Shown here: positions 13,001 to 25,215 of the stretch, piece by piece
Position numbering within the stretch: the first letter of the stretch is position 1
How the letters are laid out: each line of letters starts with the position of its first letter
Assembly: GCF_000224145.3 (NCBI RefSeq)
Contig: NC_020166.2
Span: forward strand, 1,553,966 to 1,617,965
Source: Ciona intestinalis
Lineage: Eukaryota > Chordata > Ascidiacea > Phlebobranchia > Cionidae
Length of the DNA: 64,000 nt
Reading direction: 5' to 3'
Notes under the pieces: model-generated
The model's input: only the letters and a program-made list of their open reading frames with translations
What the model was told of the DNA's origin: nothing
Database searches by the model: none
Made by a program: the position numbers and the translations under genes

Positions 13001-16000
13001 ATTATTTGAATTAAAAGTTGTGGAAATTCTGCCACTCTTAGTGTTTTGTTGAAGAGAAACTTCTATTCGTTAATCCGGTAAAGAAACTGTCAAACCATCG
13101 CTCTACAGACCGCGTGTATGATTAGAAGCTCATGGCAGGTGCTATGACGGTGCGCCTGTCGTTATGTTTATTTATGCGGGCGAGTATTGCTGGATTTTGG
13201 TCCCACGACGCCCGCAATGACGCTCGTACCTGCTTGCAGTATACAAGCTTAAGGTTATGGTTCCGATTCCTCGAAAGTCAATCAAATATTAGGAAGTCTA
13301 ACCCGAAACGACCTTGATCTATGAAGATTTTGGTAGCGGGTAAAAGCTAAATAAGGCGTGACAACTTATATGGCGGTTTGATACCGCTAGCACATAAAAA
13401 AAAATTAGCACATAAAAAAAATTAAATTTCGTGTTTTTTTCAATTAATAACGCTCTTTTAGAGCCGCGAGGATACGGTTAAATGATTTTGTATATATTCT
13501 TTGTTTAGTACCGAATGAGTTGATAATATTGATTGAAAGCATTGTTCACAATAACCTACTGCTATGGACATACGTTTACTGTAGAGTAATTAATACAAGT
13601 TATAACATTAGAATTGGAAATAGTTTGCATTAGGGCAAGGTCTTATAAGGTTTACAAGACCAGTGCCACACATGTGAAGTATTCACATTATAAATTTCTG
13701 TGGTTATTTTATTATTACTGCGACGTTACTAGATTGCGATGCCTTGCGTCAAAGGTGGTCTTTTACTTTCACAATTACCGGAGCCTAAACAAGGTATTCT
13801 GCTTTGGGTATCGTAATTGAAAGCGTGTCGTCATTGGGCAGTGCCTATAAGTCTAGACCTGAAGTTTTTCGTGACGAAACAGCCGTAATTATTACAAGTG
13901 GACTAGATACCGTGTATTAAAGAAATCTGTGTCATTTCAAGTTTAAGCCAAACCCAAAAGGCCGTTATACAAGTTTGGGTTTAATTGGTTTAATTGTGAA
14001 ATAGATACACCGCTTTATAGACGACGTCAGTTTCTATCTTACGTCATTTTAGGAGAAAAGAGTAACTACCATGAGTTTAAAATCTTCGTGGCCTCATAGT
14101 AGGTGGGATAAGGTGGTTCACGTTTTTTTGTCTCTTTTATAAAATCATTTAGTAGCAAACAGAAAAATTACAGCATTACATAAGCGCATCTTCGCAAATA
14201 AGGAGCAGAATTATTTGTCAAAAACACAATTATAAAATGTGGGATATTATGTGCTAACGGTAGCCATCTTACCCCACAGTACTTGGACTGTCCCATAGGG
14301 CTGGACGTCTTAGCTAAAATGTTAAGAGGTTTCAAGATAAGGGTTGAGATATCTTGCTTAACTCAAACTGGGACATTTGACAAATCCAAGACCTGCTGTC
14401 AATGCGGGTTAAATTCTCAGACACAAGTCACAATGTTGATTGTTTGACGTTGAACAGGCGGCGGGGCTCAGCTAAAGAATGCACGAAATTAAGCCGGGAA
14501 TCGCACGAGCGCCTTTTATTACTCGGAACGTGCTTTTTGCTCGAAGGAGTGGATTATATGATGCCATACACTATAGAGTTGGTATGTACGAATTGTAAAC
14601 ATAAGTTGCAATGCTAACCCGGCATGCATGGTTAGTGTTAGACTTGCTTGAAAACATTAATACGTACATACACAACAGCAGCTAATCGGCAGCGAGTTCT
14701 ATAAACATGATGGCGAACGGTCGGTCTAGCGTTCTACTCTGTTTACAAATAAAAGCGGCTTGAAACTGCCTCTGACGTTTTAATCTGTCGACAATGGCGA
14801 CTTATGCGGACTCGAGGGTCTGCTACGTGTCACCGTATTATGGAAGGCTTTTAACTTGATGTTGGTCGCCAAACACTTGTCACGCAGCAATCACAGCCAC
14901 TTTGACGGACACGTCACCTCCCAAACCGTATAAGCGGATTACTTTCATATTTTGTATGGGGGATTAGGGTTGGAGGGACTGCAGGTACCTGCATTGATTT
15001 TAAACCAAAACAAATGCCTTCTAATACTAACAACAAGAAAATATGTGTTTAGAAAAATACCAATGTTGCTGCGTGGGAGGTTTTACGCTTAGTATTATTG
15101 GGTAAAATGGATACCGTTACCGTTAGCACGAAATGGGACAATAAAAGAGATTAAAAACATTGACCATTTTACACCAACCTACCATACAACATATAGACTA
15201 AATATAAGAAAAAGTGTCTGCATTCATTTGAAACAAAAGTAAATATTTCGACGAATCTTCACACCACGGCAAAAGTTTCAATTTCGAGTTTGCCACGCTT
15301 CGAAAGTTTCGTGACCATTCAAGCGTTACATTTTACGTCATAATTCAATTACGTGGTTCCTGCGATGCGCAGTGAGGCTTGCTAAATTGGTGTTAAATTG
15401 AGACTAATGGGAAACAGGGGCCGCCGCGCGTTCCATGTTTGCTTCCAATAAACTTGGCTCCGACTACGAGCTTGGCTGTCATTTCGATGCCGTTTTAGAA
15501 AATGTCATTTCGTTCCGCTTTTGCGTTAAGTCGCCAGGGTTTTATACAGGTACGGTGGTCTTTATGTGTCTAAGCCCGCCGCCTTAACTCGCATGGTGGG
15601 GGCCTACGGACAATAAATGTCAAATAAATAACAGCTTTTGCGATTCCGCTAATGGCAGACGAAGAATAGAATGGCAAGCTTCGCCGTTGAACTAGAACAT
15701 ATTTGCACTCCGATTTCTCAACGGCTTAGCTGTCTTCCTATTGTTGTCATGTTTGTCGCACCGGAATCAAAGACTTGGGGCGAAAATTAAATTTTCTGTG
15801 TTGGGTGCTAATATTTGAACTGTAGGTGGTGCGTGTAGTGCAAGGCGAGTAGAACCAAGGTTTTCTGAATCAATAGAACATTTGTTCCTTTGCCGGTCGT
15901 TGCCTGAATTGGTCGGCGGTTTCTATTTTAAACCTGGCCCCACTTTAATGCAGGGGGCGGAAGTAGCATGTGCTAAACCGTGGCAGCTAATCCAAAATAT

Positions 16001-19000
16001 ATACACGCTGAAAACAAAAACATCGAATGGAGAATTGGGCTTTGTGGTTAAGGGGGCACAAGGAGAATCGAAACCAAGATTCGAATCAAAGTATTTGCGC
16101 AATGTATGACGTAAAATTTGATGTCGTCACTAAATTTGAATGTTTGTTTACTATTCGAGTTTGCTCTTTTAAGATAATTGCTCCACACGAATGTAAACAT
16201 CTAATTATCGCATTGGCTGGTCGTGCTGTGCGTAACTGTGGGCCAAACTTCGATACGGTTAGTTGCGTTTACGTAAGCAAGAACCCGTTACTCCCTTATA
16301 AGGATGTAATATTCTGCTTATAATAGTAATTGTGGCAAAACAGATTTGGCCTTAATCCCAGATCCTTGACAATGACTTTGCCCACATAACATAGACGTTG
16401 TAGTTGTTTCATACTTTTTCTTGCATTCGATTAGGTTGATATAGTTGTCTATATTTTACCCAATACTCATTCATTCATTTATTTTATCCTGAACGTGTTA
16501 TGGCGAATGTCGTTTTGCTGTTAATTCAATATGAACTTTGCTTTCGTAATGAAAGGAATAAATAAAAGTTATGTTATGTTATATGGCAGTGTACGTTGTT
16601 TAGTTGTATTATGTACAAATGCAGCGGCGGTACAATATCTATTAATTATTTAAAGGCCTGCAACTTGCAAGGGTACAATTACCGCAATAAAGCTCATATG
16701 GCATGCACTGGTTTGTTACACTTGTTTTAAAGACTCGTTTTCCTGGAAAGTCTTTAAACTTCGCCAGCAAACGGTCATTAGTTCTATTTTTAAACAAGGA
16801 AACCGCTAAAGGTAGTTGTTACTATATGTTGGCACGACATGCGTGCATGTGTAGGTCGAGTGGGCAAATTGGATTGGGCAACTTATACGAAATGTACACC
16901 GGATTATAAGCGGCTAAATGAAGACGGAAACGGAACTCGCTTAAAATCCGATTAGATAACAAGCCTCGCTTAACCATGTGCATTTTGACGTCATAATACG
17001 GGTGAGCGATTTAGGGGAAATGTGCTGAGTATGGGACAATTCTCGTAACAGTCAGGATCAAGGGCTACGATAAGTGTAGGAAAACTAATATCAAATTGGT
17101 CACTAATACGAAAATTTTGAGGATAAATTATGAGTTTTATTCACTTTCTCGTTTCCCCAATTTTCCTGGACAAGCAGCTCGTATTTAAATGATTATAGAA
17201 ATCTTACAATGCTGGAAATAAATAGGCTACACGCAAGAGTTTGCAGAAGGAATTTTGGTTTCATAAACTAACTTTACTTTTTAAGTTTACTTTGTGGGAA
17301 AGTGGCGAAAACGCTGCGATTTTCCAGCCAGCTAAAACTGTAACCTCAAATTTAATGCGAACGACTGTAATTTATGGCTATTATCATAAGTGGCACATAT
17401 TCTCACTGCTGGTCGGGAATTTCCTTAAGCTTGACTTAATACGAACGTTGGGCGGCAATTTTGACCTAGAAACATATGCGATATACTAATACGATAATGG
17501 CTCGTGAAAAGTGGAAACACTGGAAGTTATTAACGGGAAACACTGTCAAATGCCTTTTAAATTAACAGAACAAGTTATTTTTAACACGACCTATTTTTTT
17601 ATTCATTTCTTCGATTATGATGACATGAAAAAGTTTATATTAAGATGATTTACCGAAGCGACGGGAATAAACAGCCAAACGATAGTTGCTTCAATCCCCC
17701 AGGTTAAAACATTTGAAATAATTTTGTTTAAAAGCGCAACGTTTAAACTTATTTAGATTAAAAACTCAATAATAAATACAAAATGAACAAACCAAACTTC
17801 GCAAGCGTTGACTTAATTACAGTAAAGATAAGTCAGTTTTCACAAATCCCGTAACTGAATTAGTTCTTAGGGCTCATTGGGATTGGGAATAATTAAATAA
17901 AGGACTTGTTCGGTTTTATTATCCGTTGAGTTACAAGGAGTCTTGTGGAACGCAGGTTTAACGGAAGGATTTGACAGAAATGTGGTTTTAACCGAATTTT
18001 TGAAGTTCTTTAGCGCATTTAAACAGTATATTTTTCAAGAAAAAACCATGTGATTCGGAAATAAAAATAACTCAATAAAATTATTTCTCATGTAAGTCTA
18101 CCGTTGTGAACAATTTTAAAGTGAGCAATTTCTTAAGGTGAAATTTAAATTGCATCACCAGTTTCAAAACAACAAAGTTTCATCTAAACTACAAGATGGA
18201 TAATTAACATTTTTTGAGCCAAATTAAGATTTTCATTGCCAAGTAGAGACTTTGGTATCATGACAACGTCGTCACGGCAACCATAGAAATAGGAAAACAA
18301 CCGATAATTATTTGCGTTGGACGTGAATTATTGGACAGTAAGAGTAGGTCACAGTTGTCTATACAAGGTCACACAGGCAACAAAATAAGCGGACGACGCG
18401 TTAAGCCGCATCTTAAGAAGCACATTAACCTACAAGCGGAGTTCGCTTAGCTTTTTGCTTAATTGCAACAGTCATTATAGGATTTTCTTTGATATTTATG
18501 GAGCAGGCAATTAATTCGCGGAGAAAATAGCCTTCTTGATAGTTTTGTACATTTCCCTGCCCAATTATTCTTGTTTGTCGTCGCCGTGTTAAGAAACATG
18601 AGCAAAACGATCACGATTCTTCTGCGAATCATTGAAATAATACGAAAAGGAGTCGAAATTGCGCGCACTAGCCAAAGGAAAATAACATTAAGTCAAATGA
18701 CGGAAGTTAATGTTGGTTTTCGTTTCATAAACGACGCTCAAACTTTATCGCGGTTTTTAGAGAAACTAACACGACTTCCAGTTAAGAATGTATGCGGTTT
18801 ATTTTAAACGATATATTTATAGTCCAGGAGATATAAAACAATGCTGCCAGGCATATAAGGTAATCATAATACACTCCATATGGTAATTTAATACGGTACT
18901 AGAGCGTTATTTATAACGACGTGAACTAAATCACCAGAAAAATGTTTGTAGAGTTAAATATAATTAACCTTCAATATATTATTGTGGGGTAATATGCTGG

Positions 19001-22000
19001 GTATAAATACACTTTGTTTACTACCAAATGGGACAATAAAAGAGATTGAAAATAAGGTCCTTCTTACCCCAACCAGCAAGGATACAGTTTTTATAACAGT
19101 ATGTATTGCCTTATTTTTATCGTATAAACTGTATTACGAAACAGACATTTTAGACAAAGCCAAGTTTCAATGATAGTTTCTATGCTTGCCACCCGTGGAT
19201 TTTAGTAATTGGATTTCGCAGCGTGCGATTTTCGACGAGCTGGATCCCATATGAAATATATCGACACCCCGCATAGTAATATATTACCCGTCCAGAGATG
19301 CTATTGACGACATTTAATTGCGGGTGATTGGGTATTGACTGAAAACGATTAAACGCGAGCGCTTCGATCGGCGTATGCCGTGCGAATAACAACTCAATTC
19401 CTCAAAAGGTCGCAATTGCATTTCGATCAGGATTTCAAGTCTCAGTGGGTTTTATGTCAAGTTGAAATTCGCTGTTGAGTCGCCAGTTAACCTTGGCATG
19501 ACCGCGAAACTCAATGGTACTGTCAAAGTGTCCAGCACTTTAAGTTGGATAATACAGCGTAGTTAAACTCGTAGCTGAAAACGCTACTCCTTGCGTGTTT
19601 ACTTCGCTTAATTAGCTTTTCTTCTATTACTGGCTGTGGTGAAGGGCGTTTGTTTGAGGGTCATTTGACGCTTTTTCTTTTTAAGAAGGGCAGGCTGCAC
19701 TTGTGTAGATTAAGGAATCGATGTACCGAGTGCCAAAAGAGTGCTCAAGCTTCGGGAACAATCTTGCTTTTGATGTCATAAGCGACAAACGTCACAATCC
19801 TACTTGTTTTCACAATCGAGAAATACTTTTAAATTAACGAGTTATTCTAACGAGAGATGCCACTTTTGTTTTTTTTGCAATATTTTTACCTTAGTTTAAA
19901 TCAAACGTAGTGTTTAATTGGCACTAAATTGATGGTGTGTCTAATACTGCTGAAATATAAGATATAGTAATCATATTAGCCACAAAGGCGAAGCGTAATC
20001 CCGTTTGCAACGATTTTAGCTTTAATGTAATACTGCAGCAACGTAGTTTGGATCCGTGAACATTTTCTTGCAAACCAAATACCGTTTAAAAGCTGGCAGA
20101 CAGGTTATGAGGCAATAAACGGTAAAATAGTACAAAGCTTTGAAACGTCGGTGTTGCATCGCATGCTCGATTTGTGGTACGTAATAATTGCCTTTATGAC
20201 GCGTTTTCTGATCGTTGGGGTAATAATGTACCACGCGAAGTAAATAATTGTGAGGTGTTGTCGTCTTGCCCATCTAAAACAGTAGCGCCGACATATATAC
20301 GACATGTACGTTTCTTAGAAAGCGCAGTGCGATCATTTACGGTTCAATCCAAAGGAATTCATTATGGCCAATACATCATACGGCTATAAACGACACTTTT
20401 GTGACAAAGTTGTCAATTTGCTCTGCGAATATAGAACTACGACAGAGTGAAGGTTTTATTTTGCCGATTGCTAAAATTCCCAAGTCAATATACTTTACGG
20501 CCACTTTGTTACATTTGAAACATACCGCTGGTTTTTATACCTGGCGCTTTTACTCTGAGTCAGAAAAGACAACAAACTTTTATCGCCAATATGTTTCAAA
20601 CGAATGGGATGAGACAAATAACGTCACAATACCGACTGTGATGTGGTAACATTAATCGTTTAAGAAGGCGCCTCGCTGCGAGAGCAACTTTTCTCAGAAA
20701 AGTTAAGATCTACGCCTCATAAAAACAAATGTCTTTGATATAAGAAAGCGTATTGGTGTACACAATAACGCTGCAATGTTTTGGAGTTTTTATGGTTTAG
20801 TTATATTGGAGTGAGATCAGATAATCCGCCTAAGAAAATAGTTTTACTGCGTTGTGAAATATGGCGGGCTTGTAAATTTACACTTAACAAGTGTATATAG
20901 TGTTGTATAATGCAATCTCGCCGAAAAAGCAGTTGCATCAAAGCCAAGGAAAACCTGTGAAATACTTTCCCAAAGTAAAGGTTAAAAAATCAAGACAGAT
21001 TACCTGCGTTAACACCAGGGCAAATCAATATAGATTCCCGAGACAGTTGGGGTACATTTCACAAAGGCGGAAAACGCAAAACCGAAAACTAACGACGTGC
21101 GTGGAATAAATGCTACCACGTCATGTAAAGTAAATTTTTCGGTTCATCTGGTTTAGAACTAAGGAGCAAAATGGAATACCGTTAGCACATGATATCCTTT
21201 ATTTCCAAATTGTGATATAACAATGAACAACGTCTTTTAGAGTGGCAATATTCTTTGTTTGCTTCCGAATTCGACACATAGATATTATAAAAAATGTCTT
21301 TTGCCTTTCACCCTGCTGTATATATAACGATAAATATACCAAATAAGCCAAAAATGTGTTTTACATTATCCCTGGTAGCATAGGTAACACAAAACATGAC
21401 GTCATGAATACGTCACACAGACGACCTTTCGAATTTTCCCATCCCGAAAACAGACGGAAGAAAAATGCAAGCCAACGTAAACGGCGCTGGGCAGTCTAGC
21501 AAGGGCGTCTATGCGTCTGCGGTACTTCTCAGCATGCTGGGTTTTGTACAGAATAAGGCCGTTGATAAATAATTCGCGACCGCAGGGCGCAACAGGACAC
21601 CAACGGTCTCATTGTCAAGGTTGCCACGTCCCGAAGTTTGGGTCGTATTTTAAAACCCAACCGACTAGTCCTTATCGCTGGCTAGGGTATAATACGTTTG
21701 ACAATAGTGGGAACTTTACGTGATAGACGAGAATGGAAATTGTGAATGCACTGTATCGTGTGACTGTTTCGGGGTGTTGGGTAATGGCCCAAATCTGGGC
21801 TAAATCCTAGGTCCTATAACAAGGACCTCACCCATTTATAATGAAATCGTTCGGCCATCTTTTCCATGGCTCGTATTAAGCACTCTAAGCGATAAAACGT
21901 CTATCAATGTCAAACAACAGAGCAGCATATGGCTCTAGTGCAGGGCGTAAATCCTCTTAATTAGCCGCATTGGAGCAGCAGGCTGTTCGGCCATTTGTTC

Positions 22001-24126
22001 GACCGCAAGTTTTAGTTCATTGCCATTAGCACAAAAGAAAATCGAACAAGAACAATGAAATATTCGGTAATTTCGAAAACAGGACAACTTCATTCAGTTG
22101 CCATTATGAGTAAACCACCATGCCGGCCTTTCATTTATAAGCAACGATCGCTATTATGATGCAACGCCACGAGTTTGAATATATATAGATGCTTTTAAAA
22201 TCACTTTCATTGTTACGCAAACAAAGTAAAATGTATCATAGCGAGGCATTAAGCTCGATTTAAATATGACGTAAAATCGTCTTCGTCACGGTGCGTGACT
22301 TTACCGTTCCGCTATAGTGAGCACGAAATAACGTGAATGAAATTAATGTAGGACACTAAGGTGTTCGAAACATTATTGAAACTAACCCGGAGTTTACAAA
22401 ATGAAACGATATTTTGTGATATAATAGGTTGGGGTAAGATGGGACATGTTTTCATTCAATTTTATTGACCATTTGGTGTTAGTCAAAGAACATTTACAGA
22501 ATTATATAACCGTATGTTTACGACTAAAATGGCGTTGTGAATTGCTAGAACATGATTAGTAAATATGGGATAATATATGCTAACGGTATCTATCTGACCC
22601 CACAGTAATATTTCAACTTTTATCTTAACATTAGTCATTCACCAGATCTACCTGGCCGGGTTAGTCACGCCGTTTTACTTTAAACAATAAGACACTTGGC
22701 TAGGATGGCTTATTACTGATATATATAACAACGAATCATCGACTGGGTATTTTGGTTGACTTTTTAAACAACAAAACAGGTGCGACCGTTTCATTGTTTT
22801 CATAACTGCCAAACAAACACACAATGTATGGAAACGTACAATAGTCATTATTGTTTTGCTATTGAAAATTCTGGAAGTATTTTGACATTATGACGTAATC
22901 GCAGTAAATTCTGAACGTAGCCTTCTGGGTCACATAGTCGAAAGTCGACGTAAAATTAACTGTTTTATTAACACGATATCTGCTTAGACAATGCCTAGTT
23001 GCGACTTAAAGGCGGGTCGGTTTATAATGGGATAAAACAGATGATTTTGGCTTCAATTGTTCGTGTTTTGTATTGGGCGGTTTTATTATAACAAGGCCCT
23101 TTAGTTAGGATACCCAATGAATGCCTTTTCCCCGTGAAACAATGAAGCGTCGGCCAATACAAACACCACTGTAGCCTGAGGCGCTCAGGGCCGCCCAACA
23201 AAGGGTCTACATAGCACTCTAGGTGTTAACTTGTATTCTACACACTCATGTCGTTTCATGCCTTGTAAAAACACGCGTACTGCTGTAACGTTTCGGTTTA
23301 AATTGAATTACTCATGGCTGGAGTAGGACTTTACGACGTAGCCTCGCAGGTGGGGTACTGGTACGTGTTATTCTTGCAAGAGACTACTGTACCAACACCG
23401 TAAAGATGTAGTACAGAAACATCCTTACGTCGCTGATCGGCCGTACATTCTATAGGATTGTAACGGCTCAGTGCAACAGCACAATAGCGAGATAAAGATA
23501 GCTTACACAGACTGTATTCTAGCGCGGAAGAAATAACTTAATGTTTGTCCATTCGCATTTTGCGGAGCTTTCGAATAATTGCAGTTCGATCCGACTGCGA
23601 AAACAAACGCACAGCAATTTCGCGAGATTACTATTGTGACGTAACAATGCGGGTGTCGATTATCTTTACGTACAATTCACTACAATTGCTAGTTTCGCTC
23701 GAAAACAAACAAATTCGTTGCTAACTTTTGAACCAGAGAACTAATTTTCAGCCGTTATTGCTACAAGGAATAAGGTGATATTAATAATACACTGAAGAAC
23801 TCTCGTAAAATGAACGCTTTTCACCAAAAGAGATATCCCTCGCGAAGTTACATACGTGGTAACTCGTAAACGGACACGAGGTGTGTGTAACAGAACACCC
23901 GTGTTATAACAACTGTCATTGCCCAACCACGCGAATATAAAAATGTTACACTCATTCATATTTCTAATGTTACAAATCAAATTAAAGCAACTTACAGTGG
24001 GTTCGCTGAGTTCCAATAAATCGGTTCCCGTGTTTTTCCTTCCACGGTGACGCTCTCCGGCCCCCAAATAACGATACTTAGAGCCGCAACAAATATGGTT
24101 AATTTGTCCATCTTAACTGTGGTCAT
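1088..24126 (-). CDS. Ephrin (Eph receptor ligand), 5' three exons, 3' end missing
   Basis: Exons on the minus strand: 24126-23996, 12145-11862 and 1195-1088, with GT-AG introns in phases 2 and 1 and an open phase-1 donor at 1087. The joined partial protein is about 174 residues. A hydrophobic signal peptide (from M1 or M6, e.g. IFVAALSIVIWG) is followed by the ephrin receptor-binding domain starting at PIYWNSANPLW. Family hallmarks are INDRLDIICP (Cys64), YYKLYLVS, RCN (Cys91, with an N-glycosylation site NAS), LITCN (Cys104), the receptor-binding loop FQEISPSPWGIEF and GGVC (Cys156). The four cysteines match the conserved ephrin pair of disulfides. Ephrins signal through Eph receptors on neighbouring cells; in Ciona embryos ephrin signalling is known to antagonise FGF/ERK induction. 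GPI (A) versus transmembrane (B) class cannot be decided because the tail is missing. The start at 24126 was chosen because upstream in-frame ATGs (e.g. 24186) would put about 20 polar residues before the signal peptide. Confidence 0.9.
1243..1523 (-). repeat. tRNA-derived SINE, antisense copy
   Basis: Read on the minus strand, the element starts near 1523 with a tRNA-like head containing a B-box-like GGGTTCGATGCTC, then a middle part and the 3' module ending near GTGTTACAACCACTG. The copy is diverged. It carries a 12-bp perfect inverted repeat (1386-1397 and 1409-1420, GTTTGAGCAAAT) with an 11-nt loop. It sits in ephrin intron 2 about 50 bp upstream of exon 3. Confidence 0.65.
2083..2198 (-). 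repeat. MITE-like repeat, partial
   Basis: It begins with GGGGTAAGATGG and contains the internal block AGCGTTGTT and the GGATATTA block shared with better copies such as 22425-22608. The distal terminal repeat is missing, and a poly-C/poly-A tract replaces part of the centre. Confidence 0.6.
9087..9250 (+). repeat. MITE-like repeat
   Basis: It starts CAGTGGGGTAAGATTG, then TTAGCACATATAATAT and TTTGCTTACTACCAAATGGG, and ends in a degraded copy of the terminal repeat. The orientation is opposite to the copy at 2083-2198. Confidence 0.65.
10440..10516. repeat. Third-family short repeat (~75 bp)
   Basis: The pattern is GGGTG ... GGCCTAAATCTTCGGTTCTATG ... GGACCTCACCCACGAAGAAT. Related copies lie at 21770-21845, 26518-26590, 41464-41540 and tandemly at 44450-44715. 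Confidence 0.5.
11650..11750 (+). repeat. MITE-like repeat, truncated
   Basis: It holds the CACCGTTAGCACGCAATATC ... CAATTAACAACGCTCTTTTTGAG ... GGTTATATAA blocks. Both terminal repeats are missing. It lies about 110 bp past the donor of ephrin exon 2. Confidence 0.6.
13389..13530 (+). repeat. MITE-like repeat, degraded
   Basis: The internal AATAACGCTCTTTTAGAGCC, GGATACGGTTA and TTTGTTTAGTACCGAATG blocks match the family. Its 5' part is disrupted by a duplicated TTAGCACATAAAAAAA segment. Confidence 0.55.
14099..14282 (-). repeat. MITE-like repeat
   Basis: A nearly full-length copy running from GTGGGATAAGGTGG to GCTAACGGTAGCCATCTTACCCC, followed by ACAGTA. Confidence 0.7.
15097..15182 (+). 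repeat. MITE-like repeat, internal-deletion derivative
   Basis: It starts TTGGGTAAAATGGATACCG and jumps directly from CGTTAGCACGAAATGGGACA to the 3' block AATAAAAGAGATTAAAAAC, ending CCATTTTACACCAACC. Both ends are kept but about 100 bp of the centre is gone. Confidence 0.65.
18982..19073 (+). repeat. MITE-like repeat, internal-deletion derivative
   Basis: It starts GTGGGGTAATATG and ends TTCTTACCCCAACC, with TTTGTTTACTACCAAATGGG inside. The middle of the element is missing. Confidence 0.65.
21162..21320 (+). repeat. MITE-like repeat
   Basis: It contains ATACCGTTAGCACATGATATCC, AACAACGTCTTTTAGAGT and ATTCTTTGTTTGCTTCCGAA. The ends are worn, with a final TTTCACCCTGCT where CTTACCCC is expected. 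Confidence 0.6.
21770..21845. repeat. Third-family short repeat (~75 bp)
   Basis: It reads GGGTAATGGCCCAAATCTGG ... CCTAGGTCCTATAACAAGGACCTCACCCAT. It is closely related to the copies at 10440-10516 and 26518-26590. Confidence 0.5.
22425..22608 (-). repeat. MITE-like repeat, near full length
   Basis: It runs from AGGTTGGGGTAAGATGGGAC to GCTAACGGTATCTATCTGACCCCACAGTA. The outer ~14 bp form imperfect terminal inverted repeats. This is one of the best copies for defining the family. Confidence 0.7.
23847..23957 (+). repeat. SINE 3' module, headless copy
   Basis: It reads GTTACATACGTGGTAACTCG, a segment like GGACACGAGGTGTGTG, AACAGAACACCCGTG, TTATAACAACTGTCATTGCCC, then GTTACACTCATTCAT. No tRNA-like head is attached. 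It lies just inside ephrin intron 1. Confidence 0.6.
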
Positions 24127-24186
24127 TCTCTCCAGGTGCTGTGGTGTGAATATTAGTTTAACTCGCAAGTGGTACGAGCTAATCAA

Positions 24187-24699
24187 TAGCTTCGCTTGTA
24201 ATCCGAATGTTTTTGAAGATATGTATCCTCCTACTGTATTCCAACAATGGATCTAGCTGCAAAACTAAGAACTTATTGATTAATCCGGTCACTGAAAACC
24301 TTGGCATGCTAAATAAAGAGCGCGTGTAATAAGCGAAACCAATCGGCTAACAGCCCGACGCGACTAACGGTCTCTGCGGGCCTTGGAGCGCGTCTGGCCC
24401 GCAGAGACAGGCGAAACGACTACAGTTTCTTGACGATTACAGGCTCGTATTTCGATCAATGATTTAGATTCGTAAAGAGCAACATCATTGATTTTCAAAA
24501 ACTGTCGTCGACCCGACCACCGAGCTATGCATTAGCGGATTAAAATAGAAGGAAAATACGAAAGGTGCGAGCGGAATATATCCATGTTATCGACCGCATC
24601 CTTGCACTTGAACGGTGATATAAGCCCAAATACAAGCAATGTTGTCTCAATCGAAAAGAAATCAAATTTTCATCTTCAACCAACCGAGTGGTAGTCTGT
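24187..24699. promoter_or_regulatory. Ephrin 5' flank / probable promoter region
   Basis: This is the interval between ephrin exon 1 and the small secreted-protein candidate. It holds the hairpin at 24370-24408 and no coding sequence that I recognise. Promoter status is inferred only from position; no TATA box or initiator was convincingly identified. Confidence 0.35.
24370..24408. other. Perfect GC-rich hairpin, 13-bp stem
   Basis: The arms GTCTCTGCGGGCC (24370-24382) and GGCCCGCAGAGAC (24396-24408) are exactly complementary around a 13-nt loop (24383-24395). The local GC content is far above the surrounding DNA. It lies about 240 bp upstream of the chosen ephrin start codon, so it could fall in the 5' UTR or promoter. 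Confidence 0.7.
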
Positions 24700-25215
24700 T
24701 TACGCAAATTTCTGACGACTTTCGACTTTTCTAAGTTTCTGATACTTCTGAGTACAACTTCCCATATACTTTACTACATCTTGATATAGTGTTCGAATAA
24801 CTACATTAGTACAACACACATCAGCCCTGTCATACACATCAGCTTCTACATATGTGTCACCACCTTTCGAAGTCGAGCAACGCAACACCAACTGCCTGCA
24901 AGTTTTCAATCATGAGTGGCAAGTCTACTTTTCCTATCCACAAGTCTCACGCCCGCCGCCTTCTTCTTATACCAGCAAGGCGCCTGGAGCGTCTTGGTCG
25001 TAATCAGCGCTCTACTGTAACTGGATAATACGCCAAGAAGACAAAAGCTGGTCAATAGCGCCCTCTGTGACAACAGTAGCCACTCTTACGCCTTCTGTGT
25101 GATTGTTATGATAAGGACACGCTACAGTGACAATCCAGAAGAATAGAATTAATTGTACCATTGCAACAATCGACTTATCGTAATCTGAATCAAACATCGA
25201 CCTATGATTCGACAT
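24700..25215 (-). CDS. Candidate two-exon small secreted Cys-containing protein
   Basis: Proposed exons on the minus strand are 25215-25090 and 24891-24700, joined in phase 0 through donor GGC|GTAAGA and an acceptor in TTGCAGGCAG. The product is 105 residues, or 87 if translation starts at Met19. It has a hydrophobic signal-peptide-like stretch (MVQLILFFWIVTVACPYH), then a short mature region with cysteines in CPY, LRCS, DVCCTN and GSC and a basic C-terminus (KLRKVESRQKF). I recognise no family. The intron would be about 198 bp. The support is that both open frames are clean, the donor is good and the joined frame is maintained. The acceptor offers two AGs three bases apart, and only the second keeps the join used here in phase 0. 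It could also be chance. Confidence 0.35.

Larger units (their letters stand above)
12146..23995 (-). other. Ephrin intron 1 (~11.9 kb)
   Basis: This intron separates the signal-peptide exon from the main domain exon. It contains MITE copies at 13389-13530, 14099-14282, 15097-15182, 18982-19073, 21162-21320 and 22425-22608, a third-family repeat at 21770-21845 and a SINE 3' module at 23847-23957, only about 40 bp from the intron donor. No coding exon or RNA gene was recognised. Open frames of 60-100 codons occur on both strands and look like chance. Confidence 0.7.
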
